A stretch of DNA of 55,320 nt from an uncultured Nitrosomonadales bacterium (lineage in GTDB: Bacteria > Pseudomonadota > Gammaproteobacteria > Burkholderiales > Gallionellaceae). The stretch covers positions 1 to 55,320 of the forward strand of contig CAITJF010000160.1 of the NCBI GenBank assembly GCA_903892645.1, read 5' to 3'. The position numbers and the translations under genes were made by a program. Shown one piece after another: positions 8,951 through 17,881 of this stretch. Under the pieces are notes generated by a model. That model was not told where the DNA came from, searched no databases, and saw only the letters and a program-made list of their open reading frames with translations. Every line of letters starts with the position of its first letter. Positions within the stretch are counted from its first letter, which is position 1.

Positions 8951-9151
8951 ATGCAAGCAGAATTGGACGCATTGGAAAGCAAATTGGCGCAATTGGTACA
9001 GTTGAGCCAGCGCCTGCGCACGGAAAACCACCAGCTGCGCCAGGAATTGGCGATTACCTTAAGCCAAGGACGCCAGTACAACGACAAAATGGAAAATGCG
9101 CGTAAACGCTTGGAGCACCTGTTGGAGCAACTCCCTGAAGATACTGCATGA
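8951..9151 (+). CDS. ZapB-like coiled-coil cell division protein (TIGR02449-type)
   Basis: A 66-residue, almost entirely helical coiled-coil protein (MQAELDALESKLAQLVQLSQ at the start, then heptads to residue 60). It lies directly upstream of zapA and overlaps it (GCATGA). Proteins of this kind at this locus are annotated as ZapB-like or TIGR02449; ZapB bridges ZapA and the nucleoid-side Ter macrodomain at the Z ring. No Shine-Dalgarno precedes the ATG and no other in-frame ATG could serve as a start. Orthology to E. coli zapB is uncertain because the sequence is mostly low-information coiled coil. Confidence 0.75.
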   Translation: MQAELDALESKLAQLVQLSQRLRTENHQLRQELAITLSQGRQYNDKMENARKRLEHLLEQLPEDTA

Positions 9152-9462
9152 GTAACGCTAAAGTTAAAACTCTGGACGTCACTATTCTGGATCGTGAATT
9201 CCGCGTTGCTTGTCCGGAGGATGAGCGTGCCGAATTGCTCGAAGCGGTCTCATATCTCGATAAAAAAATGCGCGAGATTCGCGATACCGGCAAGGTCGCT
9301 ACGGTAGAACGCATCGCCATCATGGCTGCCTTAAATATCGCCCACGAGCTGTTGACCACACGCCTCGGTACTGGTTTTGACATGGGGGAATTTAAGCGTA
9401 GAATAAACTTTATGCAGGCAACCATCGACGCGACACTCGCGGAACAAGATGAGTTATTTTAG
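9148..9462 (+). CDS. zapA: Cell division protein ZapA
   Basis: A 104-residue protein that binds and cross-links FtsZ protofilaments at midcell. The N-terminal globular part contains VTILDREFRVACPEDERAEL and the helix AVSYLDKKMREIR. A C-terminal coiled coil (about 55-104) mediates tetramerisation, including the MAALNIAHELL stretch typical of the family. The ATG overlaps the zapB-like stop. The 6S RNA follows immediately, the classic zapA-ssrS linkage of Proteobacteria. Confidence 0.93.
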   Translation: MSNAKVKTLDVTILDREFRVACPEDERAELLEAVSYLDKKMREIRDTGKVATVERIAIMAALNIAHELLTTRLGTGFDMGEFKRRINFMQATIDATLAEQDELF

Positions 9463-9465
9463 GTT

Positions 9466-9640
9466 TGTCCCCTGCGGTGTTCGTCAGGCTCATAATTCTT
9501 TGAACCAATAAGCTTTGCTTAGGCCGCGACCCTTAATGTTACTGTTGTGCGCATCCCTTGCGGATGTACCTGATGTAACTGGGAAACGACCCTCTTGAAC
9601 CCAGGTTCAAGATACTGAGTCAACGGCACAGGCGGGGGAT
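9466..9640 (+). ncRNA. ssrS: 6S RNA
   Basis: About 175 bases directly after zapA. The ends pair (TCCCCTGCG at 9468-9476 with CGGGGGA at 9633-9639), a large internal bulge lies in the middle, and the closing-arm hairpin CTTGAACCCAGGTTCAAG (9594-9611) closely matches the CUUGAACC-AGGUUCAAG hairpin of known proteobacterial 6S RNAs. 6S RNA mimics an open promoter and sequesters sigma70 RNA polymerase in stationary phase. Exact ends are estimated from the terminal stem. Confidence 0.88.
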
Positions 9641-9652
9641 TTTTATGTATGA

Positions 9653-10063
9653 ATGTTAAAAATGAAACAGGTCATTGTGGTATCGCTTGTTACGCTGCTT
9701 TGCGCTTGCGGTGTTATTAAACTACCGGAAAATAAAACTTCCAACGAGAGCACGTACAACAAGTGGGTGGGACGCAGCGTTGACGAACTGATAATTGCAA
9801 ATGGGGAGCCTTCCGATATTTCCTCGATAGATGGAGGCGGCAGGGTGTTTGAGTATTCGAATATTAAGAATGCAACGACTAGCACCCAATCTTCTTCCAC
9901 TCAACCTTCTTTACCCGGAGTAAATTCATCAAAAGCACAGCGTATCCGTGCGAACCGCAAGAAATTGGCTTCAGACCCATCTCAAGATTGCAAAATCCTG
10001 TTCAATGTTTCCGCATCAGACATTATTGAAAGCTGGTCGACGGAAGGCGCTAATTGCAATTAG
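9653..10063 (+). CDS. Small lipoprotein, BamE/SmpA-like region
   Basis: A 136-residue lipoprotein. A short signal peptide ends in the lipobox LCAC (Cys about residue 19), and the body has the pattern NKWVGRSVDELIIANGEPSDI, which resembles the SmpA/BamE-type fold motif (G-x-s-x-x-e-L...nG-P). A Ser/Thr/Gln-rich linker (about 78-92) and two further Cys residues in the C-terminal part (DCKIL and ANCN) could form a disulfide. ATG at 9653 or 9662 are both possible. It begins 13 bases after the 6S RNA and converges with trpE. No specific function can be assigned. Confidence 0.65.
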   Translation: MLKMKQVIVVSLVTLLCACGVIKLPENKTSNESTYNKWVGRSVDELIIANGEPSDISSIDGGGRVFEYSNIKNATTSTQSSSTQPSLPGVNSSKAQRIRANRKKLASDPSQDCKILFNVSASDIIESWSTEGANCN

Positions 10064-10075
10064 CGGTTCTTTTCT
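10048..10075 (+). terminator. Probable terminator at the lipoprotein/trpE convergence
   Basis: A palindrome CGCTAAT-TGCA-ATTAGCG (10048-10065) overlaps the lipoprotein stop and is followed by GTTCTTTTC. It sits between two converging genes and may act on the plus strand. The stem is AU-rich, so its strength is uncertain. Confidence 0.5.
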
Positions 10076-10077
10076 GG

Positions 10078-11559
10078 TTAGCCAGCGTTGTCCAATCCTC
10101 CCAGCACCATTTCCGCAGCGCGCAGCACGGCGCGCGCCTTATTCTGCGTTTCCATCCACTCGTTGGCAGGCACAGAATCAGCCACGATTCCAGCACCCGC
10201 CTGCACATACAGCGTAGCGTCCTTGATTACTGCGGTGCGAAGCGCGATAGCCAAATCCATATCGCCGTTAAAACCTAGATAACCCACCGCACCGGCGTAA
10301 ATGCCGCGCTTGGAAGGTTCCAGTTCGTCGATGATTTCCATTGCGCGCACCTTGGCTGCACCGCTTACCGTACCCGCCGGAAAGGTGGCCTTGAGTACAT
10401 CGATGGCATCCAGTCCAGGCTTAAGCGTAGCCTCGACATTAGATACGATGTGCATCACATGCGAGTAGCGTTCGATCACCATCTTCTCGGTGAGGTTGAC
10501 CGAGCCGTGCTGCGCCACGCGTCCCACATCGTTGCGGCCTAAATCGATCAGCATCAGGTGCTCTGCCAACTCTTTCGGATCAGCCAGCAGGTCTTGTGCC
10601 AGTTCGGCATCCTGTTGTGGCGTCTTGCCGCGCGGGCGTGTCCCGGCGATGGGACGCACGGTTACATTGTCACCTTCCAACCGCACAAGAATTTCCGGTG
10701 AGGCACCAACCACATGATGATCGCCCATGTCGTAGTAGAACATATAGGGAGATGGGTTCAGGCTGCGTAGCGCGCGGTACAGCGACAAGGGTGCTGCGGG
10801 GAACGGTTGCGACATGCGCTGCGACAGCACCACCTGCATGATGTCGCCATCGAAAATATACTGTTTGGCTTTTGCCACCGCCTGTTTGAACTGATCTTCA
10901 CCAAATTCAGACTTTGCTTCGCCGCCATGCATGGCCGGGGCATGCGGGATTTCAATGGATTGGCGCAGCCGCTGCATCAACTCGTGCAGGCGCTGACGCG
11001 CCAGTGTATAAGCATCAGCCTGTTCCGGGTTGGCATACACGATGAGAGTCAGTTTGCCGGACAGGTTGTCCACCACCGCCAGTTGTTCGGTCAACATCAG
11101 CAGGATGTCGGGTGTGTTCAGCACATCCGGTTTCTGCGCAGCAGCAAGGCGCGGCTCAATATAACGCACCGTGTCGTAGCCGAAATATCCGGCCAGGCCG
11201 CCGGTGAAGCGCGGCAGGCCGGGCAAGGGTGCGACCTTGAAGCGCGACTGGTAATCCTTGATGAAGTCCAGCGGGTTGTCTGCATCATGCACAGTTTCGC
11301 TGCCCTTGTGCGTCAGCACGATGTGCTTACCGCGCACCGTGATACGCGTATCGGCAGGCAGGCCGATGAAGGAATAACGCCCGAAGCGCTCGCCGCCCTG
11401 CACCGATTCCAGCAGATAGGAATAGGGTTTGTTGGCTAGCTTGAGGTACAACGACAGCGGTGTGTCGAGATCGGCAAAGGTTTCGACAACCAGCGGAATG
11501 CGGTTGTAACCTTGCTTGGCCAGTTGATTGAATTCTTGTTCAGTGATGGGCGACAACAT
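10078..11559 (-). CDS. trpE: Anthranilate synthase component I
   Basis: Forms anthranilate from chorismate with ammonia supplied by TrpG, the first step of tryptophan synthesis. The protein has 493 residues. The N-terminal domain carries the tryptophan feedback-binding LLES motif ([21 protein letters not shown]). The chorismate-binding domain has [41 protein letters not shown], the Mg-binding [15 protein letters not shown], and [12 protein letters not shown]-type [22 protein letters not shown]. The ATG has a strong GAGGAG site. It is preceded by a leader peptide and a terminator hairpin, so it is probably controlled by attenuation. No trpG is adjacent; the gene ends against the convergent lipoprotein. 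Confidence 0.97.
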   Translation of the reverse strand: MLSPITEQEFNQLAKQGYNRIPLVVETFADLDTPLSLYLKLANKPYSYLLESVQGGERFGRYSFIGLPADTRITVRGKHIVLTHKGSETVHDADNPLDFIKDYQSRFKVAPLPGLPRFTGGLAGYFGYDTVRYIEPRLAAAQKPDVLNTPDILLMLTEQLAVVDNLSGKLTLIVYANPEQADAYTLARQRLHELMQRLRQSIEIPHAPAMHGGEAKSEFGEDQFKQAVAKAKQYIFDGDIMQVVLSQRMSQPFPAAPLSLYRALRSLNPSPYMFYYDMGDHHVVGASPEILVRLEGDNVTVRPIAGTRPRGKTPQQDAELAQDLLADPKELAEHLMLIDLGRNDVGRVAQHGSVNLTEKMVIERYSHVMHIVSNVEATLKPGLDAIDVLKATFPAGTVSGAAKVRAMEIIDELEPSKRGIYAGAVGYLGFNGDMDLAIALRTAVIKDATLYVQAGAGIVADSVPANEWMETQNKARAVLRAAEMVLGGLDNAG

Positions 11560-11581
11560 AATAACTCCTCAAATTTTTCAG

Positions 11582-11612
11582 GAAAAAGATTGCGGCAATG
11601 CACATGCCGCAA
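11582..11612 (-). terminator. trp attenuator terminator hairpin
   Basis: On the minus strand TTGCGGCA-(7-base loop)-TGCCGCAA followed by TCTTTTTCC, located between the leader peptide stop and the trpE ribosome site. It is a typical rho-independent terminator in the position expected for attenuation. Confidence 0.85.
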
Positions 11613-11628
11613 CTGCTTGGTATGAGGG

Positions 11629-11685
11629 TTACCACCATCGCCAGCTTGCAGGTTTATTCCAGAAGTTGAGGTTGCTATGTGTCAT
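11629..11685 (-). CDS. trpL: trp operon leader peptide
   Basis: An 18-residue ORF MTHSNLNFWNKPASWRWW ending in TAA. Four of 18 residues are Trp, including a terminal Trp-Trp pair, far above chance, and an intrinsic terminator lies 17 bases downstream, before trpE. This is the layout of a transcription attenuator: when charged tRNA-Trp is scarce the ribosome stalls at the Trp codons and the terminator should not form. The ATG begins 3 bases after the gph stop (TAA CC ATG), so translation is probably coupled to gph rather than relying on its own ribosome site, which is weak. I could not settle the antiterminator pairing by eye. Confidence 0.82.
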   Translation of the reverse strand: MTHSNLNFWNKPASWRWW

Positions 11686-11688
11686 TGG

Positions 11689-12375
11689 TTAAGCTCGTTT
11701 AATTAATTGCAGTGCCGCTGGCAGATTCGCGATCACCGCATCCAGATCCAGCCCATCCAACGGCTTGCCGTGATTATAACCGTAAGGCACGCAGAATACC
11801 GGGCAGCCTGCGGCGCGCGCGGCAAGCACATCATTGAGCGAATCGCCGATCAGCAGCACCTGCGCTGCCGGCAAGCCGAAAAATTTGGCGGCGTGCAACA
11901 GCGGCATGGGGTGCGGCTTCTTTTCCGGTAGCGAATCGCCGGATAGTACGATCTCGAAATACTGCGCCAGCCCCAAGCCACTGAGCAGCGGCCCAGTGTA
12001 GCGCGCCGCCTTGTTGGTGATACAGCCCAATCGGAAACCCGCAGCCTTCATGGCGTCCAAGCCTGCAATCACGCCGTCGAACGGCTTGCTGTGCAGTAGC
12101 AGTTCGCTGTAATGCTTTTCGAAAATCGGTAGCGCCTGCTGATACAGCGCGGCCTCCGGCTCGGCATGCATGTCGCCAGTCAGCGCGCGTTTCACCAGCC
12201 ATGAGATACCGTTGCCGATGTAGCTCATCAGCAACTCTTGCGACACGACTGGACGCCCCATGTCGTGCAGCATGCGGTTGGCGGCTTCCGCCAGTTCCGG
12301 CGCGCTGTGCAGCAGCGTGCCATCCAGATCAAGAAGGATGGCTGAAACGCTTAAAGGGAAACGTACTTGCGGCAC
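11689..12375 (-). CDS. gph: Phosphoglycolate phosphatase
   Basis: A HAD-superfamily hydrolase of 228 residues that removes phosphate from 2-phosphoglycolate arising from oxidative DNA repair or Rubisco oxygenation. It shows motif I LLDLDGTLLHS (Asp16 and Asp18), motif II/III GCITNK and a downstream Lys in PEKKPHP, and motif IV LLIGDSLNDVLAARAAG. A GTG start (12375) is used; no earlier ATG fits. It is in the conserved rpe-gph-trpE order, and its stop is 3 bases from the trpL start. Confidence 0.92.
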   Translation of the reverse strand: MPQVRFPLSVSAILLDLDGTLLHSAPELAEAANRMLHDMGRPVVSQELLMSYIGNGISWLVKRALTGDMHAEPEAALYQQALPIFEKHYSELLLHSKPFDGVIAGLDAMKAAGFRLGCITNKAARYTGPLLSGLGLAQYFEIVLSGDSLPEKKPHPMPLLHAAKFFGLPAAQVLLIGDSLNDVLAARAAGCPVFCVPYGYNHGKPLDGLDLDAVIANLPAALQLIKRA

Positions 12376-12410
12376 AACTGATTTATTCCAACTCTAAATT
12401 GAAACAACAA

Positions 12411-12475
12411 CACCCTCTCCCGCGCTGATGCGCTTCCCTCTCCCGCTTGCGGGAGAGGGGCTGGGGGAGAGGGAG
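12411..12475. repeat. CCCTCTCCC-type palindromic intergenic repeat, copy 1
   Basis: Lies between rpe and gph. The core is a near-perfect inverted repeat CCCTCTCCCGC-TT-GCGGGAGAGGG, flanked by further CCCTCTCCC and GGGAGAGGG arms. The same family recurs at about 28808-28870 and 29479-29572. It is likely a REP-like element and forms a strong hairpin in the rpe-gph mRNA. Confidence 0.8.
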
Positions 12476-12520
12476 ATTTCTGTCATTTTTAATTTGAAAT
12501 TGGAATTACTCTTGAGTTTT

Positions 12521-13210
12521 TTACTTGGAGCCGACTTTGGACAGCTCGGCGCGCATCTCGCCGATGATGGTATCGTAGCGATTTTTATCTTGCTCGTTGC
12601 GCTTGCCGAAAACGGCGGAACCGGCAACGAAAGTGTCCACGCCAGCTTCCGCCACTTCCTTGATGTTGGCCGGGCCGACGCCGCCATCGATTTCCAGGCG
12701 GCAGTTGTAACCGCCCGCGTCTATCATCTTGCGCACCTTGCGCGCCTTGTCCAGCACGTAGGAAATGAATTTTTGCCCCCCGAATCCGGGGTTCACCGAC
12801 ATCAGCAGCACCATGTCCACCTTGCTCAGCGTATATTCCAGCACATCCAAGGGTGTGGCCGGATTGAACACCAGTCCCGGCTTGCAGCCACACTCCCTGA
12901 TCAGGCCGATGGTGCGGTCAACGTGCTCGGATGCTTCCGGGTGAAAAGTGATGTAAGTTGCACCCGCCTTGGCAAAATCCGGGATGATGCGATCCACCGG
13001 CTTGACCATCAGGTGCACATCTATCGGCGCGGTCACCCCATGCTTGCGCAACGCTTCGCAGACAAGTGGGCCGATGGTCAGATTCGGCACGTAATGGTTA
13101 TCCATTACGTCAAAGTGCACGATATCCGCGCCGGAGGCGAGTACGTTGTCAACTTCTTCGCCCAGCCTAGCGAAGTTGGCGGAAAGAATGCTCGGAGCAA
13201 TTTGATACAT
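12521..13210 (-). CDS. rpe: Ribulose-phosphate 3-epimerase
   Basis: Interconverts ribulose 5-phosphate and xylulose 5-phosphate in the pentose phosphate or Calvin pathway. It is a TIM barrel of 229 residues. It begins [19 protein letters not shown], followed by [18 protein letters not shown] (metal-binding His and Asp), VHLMV, the [10 protein letters not shown] phosphate loop, and [10 protein letters not shown] with GSAVFG near the end. I start at the ATG at 13210 (AAGGA upstream); the frame opens at 13240. First gene of the rpe-gph-trpL-trpE group and directly downstream of the Wadjet operon on the same strand. Confidence 0.96.
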   Translation of the reverse strand: MYQIAPSILSANFARLGEEVDNVLASGADIVHFDVMDNHYVPNLTIGPLVCEALRKHGVTAPIDVHLMVKPVDRIIPDFAKAGATYITFHPEASEHVDRTIGLIRECGCKPGLVFNPATPLDVLEYTLSKVDMVLLMSVNPGFGGQKFISYVLDKARKVRKMIDAGGYNCRLEIDGGVGPANIKEVAEAGVDTFVAGSAVFGKRNEQDKNRYDTIIGEMRAELSKVGSK

Positions 13211-13307
13211 GGAGAGTCCTTCAGTTGTGTTCAAATGCAAGGCGCGTATTCTAACTGAAACTACTTGATTCGGTTTTATGGGGTGTTAGCCCCAAGCCAA
13301 TTCCGGT

Positions 13308-14501
13308 TCAACGGAATCCTGCCCTCACAAGCGCAGCCTCTACCCACGCGAAGCCGATTCGCTCTTGCTCCAGGCGCAAGGCTGGGGCAATGCGGTTAAA
13401 GCGCAAATCATCATAAAGCGCCGACTCATCCGGTTGCAAGCGTTCCAACTCACGTACTGTCGGACTATCCTCTCCACCCCAGAGCGCTTGGTGTTCCAGC
13501 AAGGTTGCGCGATCCATCAGCAGTGAATGCGCCTCCGGGAACTTGCTCCTCAATTGATCCAGGATTGCGAAGCCGTGGGTGTCGATGTCGCCCCAATAGA
13601 AAATCTCCTTGCTTTGCAGCCATTCGGCTTGGGCAAGATGGTCGAAACCATACCCCCCGCCAAACAACATAATGCCATCCGTCACGTCTGGAAAGCTCAG
13701 AAAGTTGATTTCATTTTCCGTAACAAATACCCGTTTGATAGGCAGCGCCATCCGGGCAAATTCGTTACTTGTGACGGCAATATCCGGCAATCCCTGTATA
13801 GAAAATTTCCGATCCAGAAAGCGGATACGCACCTGCTCCGGTTTGCGCTTAAAACCATAGCGTTGCTCGAAGCCTTTCGCGCCGGCAAATTGCGCATCGA
13901 TTGTCTCCGGCGGAAGCAAAATATCCAGCACCTCGCCCAGCAAGCCACGGTGCCGCTCGATAAATTTGGTGTCCACACCCACCACGTCTATCTGGCGCAG
14001 ATAAACGCCAGAACGGGGATGGCGCACTATCCAGTCCAGCACGGCAATCAGCCGCGGCCAGTTTTCGGCATGGTCTAACACCGTCAGCGGGCGTTTCTTT
14101 AGCCATGGGACAAGCGCCGGGAAGCTACCTACGATGGTAGCGGCCAAAGCGCGGAACCGGGCTGCGTCACGCTGCTTGCCGATCAGCGCCAAGCCATCGC
14201 GTTCGCTTGCGACAATCGCGGCCACAGGTATCCGGTTGCGTCCCAGTTGACGGTGGTTGAACTCGCGCCACTCCAACTGGTAACCAGTGCCGGTTTGTTC
14301 TCTGGCTGCCGCAGCCAGCCCTGCAACCCACTGCCGCGCCTCTTCAAAATTTCCGGAGAGCGCTTGGGTGTTGGGTTTCTTCAAAGGGATGCGCAGCGGA
14401 AAGGCCGGCTCACCATCCAGCACTGCGGCCAGGATACGGCCACTATCCCACTCCCGACGGACTCGATTACGGATGTCGTCAGGCGTGGACCAATCGCTCA
14501 T
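13308..14501 (-). CDS. jetD: Wadjet defence system nuclease subunit JetD
   Basis: JetD is the Toprim-fold nuclease of the Wadjet anti-plasmid system. It cuts circular DNA that the JetABC SMC complex has recognised by loop extrusion. The protein has 397 residues. The N-terminal DUF3322-like part includes QLEWREFNHRQLGRNRIP. The DUF2220/Toprim part has RVFVTENEINFLSFP (acidic Glu262) and FYWGDIDTHGF (Asp305, Asp307, His309), the metal-binding residues. All expected catalytic acidic residues are present. The ATG overlaps the jetC stop (ATGA). Last gene of the operon and intact. Confidence 0.93.
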   Translation of the reverse strand: MSDWSTPDDIRNRVRREWDSGRILAAVLDGEPAFPLRIPLKKPNTQALSGNFEEARQWVAGLAAAAREQTGTGYQLEWREFNHRQLGRNRIPVAAIVASERDGLALIGKQRDAARFRALAATIVGSFPALVPWLKKRPLTVLDHAENWPRLIAVLDWIVRHPRSGVYLRQIDVVGVDTKFIERHRGLLGEVLDILLPPETIDAQFAGAKGFEQRYGFKRKPEQVRIRFLDRKFSIQGLPDIAVTSNEFARMALPIKRVFVTENEINFLSFPDVTDGIMLFGGGYGFDHLAQAEWLQSKEIFYWGDIDTHGFAILDQLRSKFPEAHSLLMDRATLLEHQALWGGEDSPTVRELERLQPDESALYDDLRFNRIAPALRLEQERIGFAWVEAALVRAGFR

Positions 14502-17500
14502 GCCAGCCTCGCATCACGCTCGGCGCGGTACTCTTCAATGGTGAGGTCTCGTAATTGTGAATACTTCCCCTCTTCGTTGTGGACAAAGCCGACACTGGAC
14601 ACGAAGGGTTCGATGATGCGAATTTTCTGCAAAGGCGTGACAATCAGCAATTGCAGGTTGAGCCGCTTGAACAGTTCCAAACCGAAGCGGGCCGATTCAT
14701 CCGATCCCCGTCCGAAAGCTTCGTCTATAACCACAAAACGAAAACTGCGCGAGCGTACAGCGCCCCACTCAAGGCCGAATTGATAGGCCAGGCTGGCCGC
14801 CAAGACGGTATAGGCAAGCTTCTCTTTCTGACCACCGGATTTTCCGCCTGAGTCGGTATAGTGTTCATGCTCGCTATTATCTTCACGCCAACGCTCGGAT
14901 GCTGAGAACACGAACCATTGCCGCACATCGGTGACTTTACGCGTCCAGCGCCGGTCGGGTTCCGAGCTCCCTTCTCGACCGCGAAAACGTTCGATGATCC
15001 CCTTTACTTGCAGGAATTTTGCCTCGGAATACTGGGCGTCTTCCGACCCCGTCAGCGCGCCCTCGGTGCAAGCTTTCAACTCCTGCTGGAAATCACGTAT
15101 CTCCATATCTGTGCTGAGTTGTGCTTCCAGCAAAATGTAGCGGCCTGAATTGTAATCAATCTGGGTGAGTGAAGCGTTAATGCGTTCGATGCGCTCGCGA
15201 ATCGTCTCCCGTTCGCGCGCCAACTGCGACTGGAAGTTGGCAATCTCGCGGATGGTGTTCTCGTTCAGCAGCTCCTTGAAACGCGCCTCGAAACGCGGCA
15301 GGTCGTCGGCTTGCAGTTGTTTCAGCATATCGCGGTATTCGTGGGCGGCATCCACGCTGGCATCTACATCCTTAGTCTCCAGCGGATATTTGTTGCGGTA
15401 CTCCTGCATCGCCTTGACGATCTTCTCTTGCAAACGATTGCGCTTACTGTCTTCCGCATCGATCTTCGCCTGCAACCATTCGCGCATATCACGTTCACGG
15501 TTGTCGCAAGACTCAACGGTCAGAGTGTGTTCGCCCAATGCTTCGGTGCGCAATCCGCCAAGCTGCGTAAATCGTTCCTCGCGTTGAGCGGCATCAAATG
15601 TAGCAACGGCAGTTTGGCACTCAAGGAGCCACGAGCCTGCCTGCTCCCGCTTCTCTTCATTCCGGGCAAGTTCATTGTTGCGTTCGCCCAAATCATTTTC
15701 TGTCTGCTGGAGTTTTTCCTCCAGCACCTTGAGTTGTGTAGCCAATGTTTGCAGCATATTGGATGCAGCTTCCAGCGTTTTCTTTTCGGCCTCAAGCTCC
15801 GCAATGGTGAGCGCCAGAGGCTGCCAGTCAAGCTCGCTGAAGTCGGTATATTCGCCAATCTGCGCCAGCCATTGCAGACGATCAGCCAGCGCACTCCTCT
15901 CTTCCTGTGCTTTGCCGATGATACCGGCAAGAGATTGCATGCGCCCTTCCAGACCCTTGGCTTGTTTTTCAAAAGCCGCGATTTTATTTTCATTGCTCCA
16001 GCCCAGAACATAGCGGCTGCGGTCATCGAGACGATGACGATCATCCTTTTCGTGGCGATCCGCACCAGCTTTAATCTGCCCGGCGCGGGTAATCGCCTGG
16101 CGCTCACGGCGAAACTGTTCCATCGTCTCGCAACAGGCATAGTCGAAACGGCGCGACAGTTCGCTTTCCAGCCAACCATAAAAAGGCGAATCAGGCTTGA
16201 CCGCGAATTTGCGTGCCAGTGAATCTGGATGCAGGGAAGAGCGCTCATCAACCTTGGTTTCCCTCACCCGATAATAGACCAGACGCCCCTTCAAATGGGT
16301 CTGTTCCACCCATGCAGCCACCTCGGCGTAATGCCGTTCCGGCACCAACAATGAAACGCCGAAGTTATGCAGCAGCCGTTCGGCAGCGCCTTCCCATGCC
16401 GCATCCTCGGCGCGCACCTGAATCAACTCTCCTGCAAAAGGCATGGTCTCCTCCGCCACATTGAGCGCCGAACAGAGCATCCGCCGAACGGCGATTTGCG
16501 CCTCTGGAATATTGCTGCGCCGCTTCCTGAGGGAGACGAGTTCTGCTGCTATCGTTTCGTGTTCCTGCTTGAGGCTGCGCAGGTCAACACCTGCTTCGGT
16601 TTGCTGGTTTTGCAATTCTGCATCGCGCGTTTGGCTGGCTTCGCGCAATTCGGTGAGAAGGCGACGGTTGCAGACAAAGCCATCCACATCGTTTGCAGGA
16701 ACAATATCCAAACGTTGCGCCAGTTCGGCATATCGTTCGGCGCGTGCCAACTTTCTGGTCTTCTCTTGCTGCTTGGCATGAATGTCTGACGCGATGCGCT
16801 CGATACGGTCACCGCCGTTTTCCGCGATAGCGCGTTTGATGTCGTCGCGCTCGCCTTGCTGCGTGCCACGTGCTTCGCTCAGTGCCTGAATTCTGCCGCC
16901 GAGACGCTCTGCTTCTTCCTTCAAGTTGAGCAAACGCTTTTCCAGCAACTCAGCCTTGAGCGAAGCGAAATAAGGTTTCAACGCCTCACGGCAATTACGC
17001 CAATCGCCAATTTGCGCCGTCAACTCATCGAAACGCGAGCAATCGGCAACCAGCGGAGAGAGGCGCGTGACTTGATCCTTGGTCTTGAGTACCGCTTCAT
17101 GGGCGCGGCTCAAGTCGTCAAAATGATGAATAAGAGCCGCGATGCGCGATTCAGCGCCGAAGGTTTCTTCCAGCATGTGCTCCCGCACAAAATCGGTGAG
17201 GCTGCCTACCGATTTCATGGATACCGTCTGGTGGAATAGCTCCAGCGCTTGGTCATTTTCAATACCAAAGCGGCGACGGAAAGCTGGCGCATAAGTCGGG
17301 AAAGTTTCGAATAATTCCACACTAGACATAGCACGCAAACGTTTTTTCAAGTCGCTGATGTCCGTTCCAAACCCGGAAAAATCAGTGGCAATGGACATGC
17401 TCCGGTCAGCTACCAGATAGAAACGGGCCGGTTGCCCCTGCACATCTTTCGCCCAGAAAAATACTTGTGCCAGAGTAACACTGAGCCCAAAGCCTTCATT

Positions 17501-17881
17501 CTGGAATACCCCCAGAATCACCGAGTAGCTATTGTGATCGCGCAACGCGACCGGCTTGGCTGAAGCTCCCGATTCGCTGCGTTCGGATTTATAGTGACCC
17601 AGCACATAGGAACGCAATGTCCGCTCCCTGGATTCAGCGCCCGCAGCCTTGTTGTAGGTTATGCGATTGGCCGGCACCAACAGTGTCGTCACCGCATCCA
17701 CCAAAGTTGACTTGCCCGAACCGATGTCGCCCGTGAGCAGCACGTTGTCGCCCCCCGGTTGCAGCGTCCGCACCTTGCCATTGAAGGTACCCCAGTTGTA
17801 TACCTCCAGACGATGGAGGCGGAAGCCGCTGCGTTCTTCCTGCCCGGAGAAACCCAGCATTCCGTTTTCTCCGCTGCTCAT
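14498..17881 (-). CDS. jetC: Wadjet SMC-like ATPase JetC
   Basis: MukB/SMC-type ATPase of the Wadjet condensin-like complex; it extrudes DNA loops to sense small circular plasmids. The protein has 1127 residues. The N-terminal ATPase half has Walker A GDIGSGKST (51-59). Two long coiled-coil arms (about 280-450 and 640-960) surround a hinge region near 480-600. The C-terminal half has signature KSGGQKEKL (1014-1022) and Walker B FRFVVIDEAFGRG (about 1047-1059). Start and stop overlap jetB and jetD by four bases. All ATPase motifs look intact. Confidence 0.95.
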   Translation of the reverse strand: MSSGENGMLGFSGQEERSGFRLHRLEVYNWGTFNGKVRTLQPGGDNVLLTGDIGSGKSTLVDAVTTLLVPANRITYNKAAGAESRERTLRSYVLGHYKSERSESGASAKPVALRDHNSYSVILGVFQNEGFGLSVTLAQVFFWAKDVQGQPARFYLVADRSMSIATDFSGFGTDISDLKKRLRAMSSVELFETFPTYAPAFRRRFGIENDQALELFHQTVSMKSVGSLTDFVREHMLEETFGAESRIAALIHHFDDLSRAHEAVLKTKDQVTRLSPLVADCSRFDELTAQIGDWRNCREALKPYFASLKAELLEKRLLNLKEEAERLGGRIQALSEARGTQQGERDDIKRAIAENGGDRIERIASDIHAKQQEKTRKLARAERYAELAQRLDIVPANDVDGFVCNRRLLTELREASQTRDAELQNQQTEAGVDLRSLKQEHETIAAELVSLRKRRSNIPEAQIAVRRMLCSALNVAEETMPFAGELIQVRAEDAAWEGAAERLLHNFGVSLLVPERHYAEVAAWVEQTHLKGRLVYYRVRETKVDERSSLHPDSLARKFAVKPDSPFYGWLESELSRRFDYACCETMEQFRRERQAITRAGQIKAGADRHEKDDRHRLDDRSRYVLGWSNENKIAAFEKQAKGLEGRMQSLAGIIGKAQEERSALADRLQWLAQIGEYTDFSELDWQPLALTIAELEAEKKTLEAASNMLQTLATQLKVLEEKLQQTENDLGERNNELARNEEKREQAGSWLLECQTAVATFDAAQREERFTQLGGLRTEALGEHTLTVESCDNRERDMREWLQAKIDAEDSKRNRLQEKIVKAMQEYRNKYPLETKDVDASVDAAHEYRDMLKQLQADDLPRFEARFKELLNENTIREIANFQSQLARERETIRERIERINASLTQIDYNSGRYILLEAQLSTDMEIRDFQQELKACTEGALTGSEDAQYSEAKFLQVKGIIERFRGREGSSEPDRRWTRKVTDVRQWFVFSASERWREDNSEHEHYTDSGGKSGGQKEKLAYTVLAASLAYQFGLEWGAVRSRSFRFVVIDEAFGRGSDESARFGLELFKRLNLQLLIVTPLQKIRIIEPFVSSVGFVHNEEGKYSQLRDLTIEEYRAERDARLA

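Noticed and set aside
15311-16222. 303-codon plus-strand frame over jetC
   Set aside because: Antisense to the coiled-coil part of jetC; Leu/Phe-rich shadow of a Glu/Gln/Lys-rich protein.
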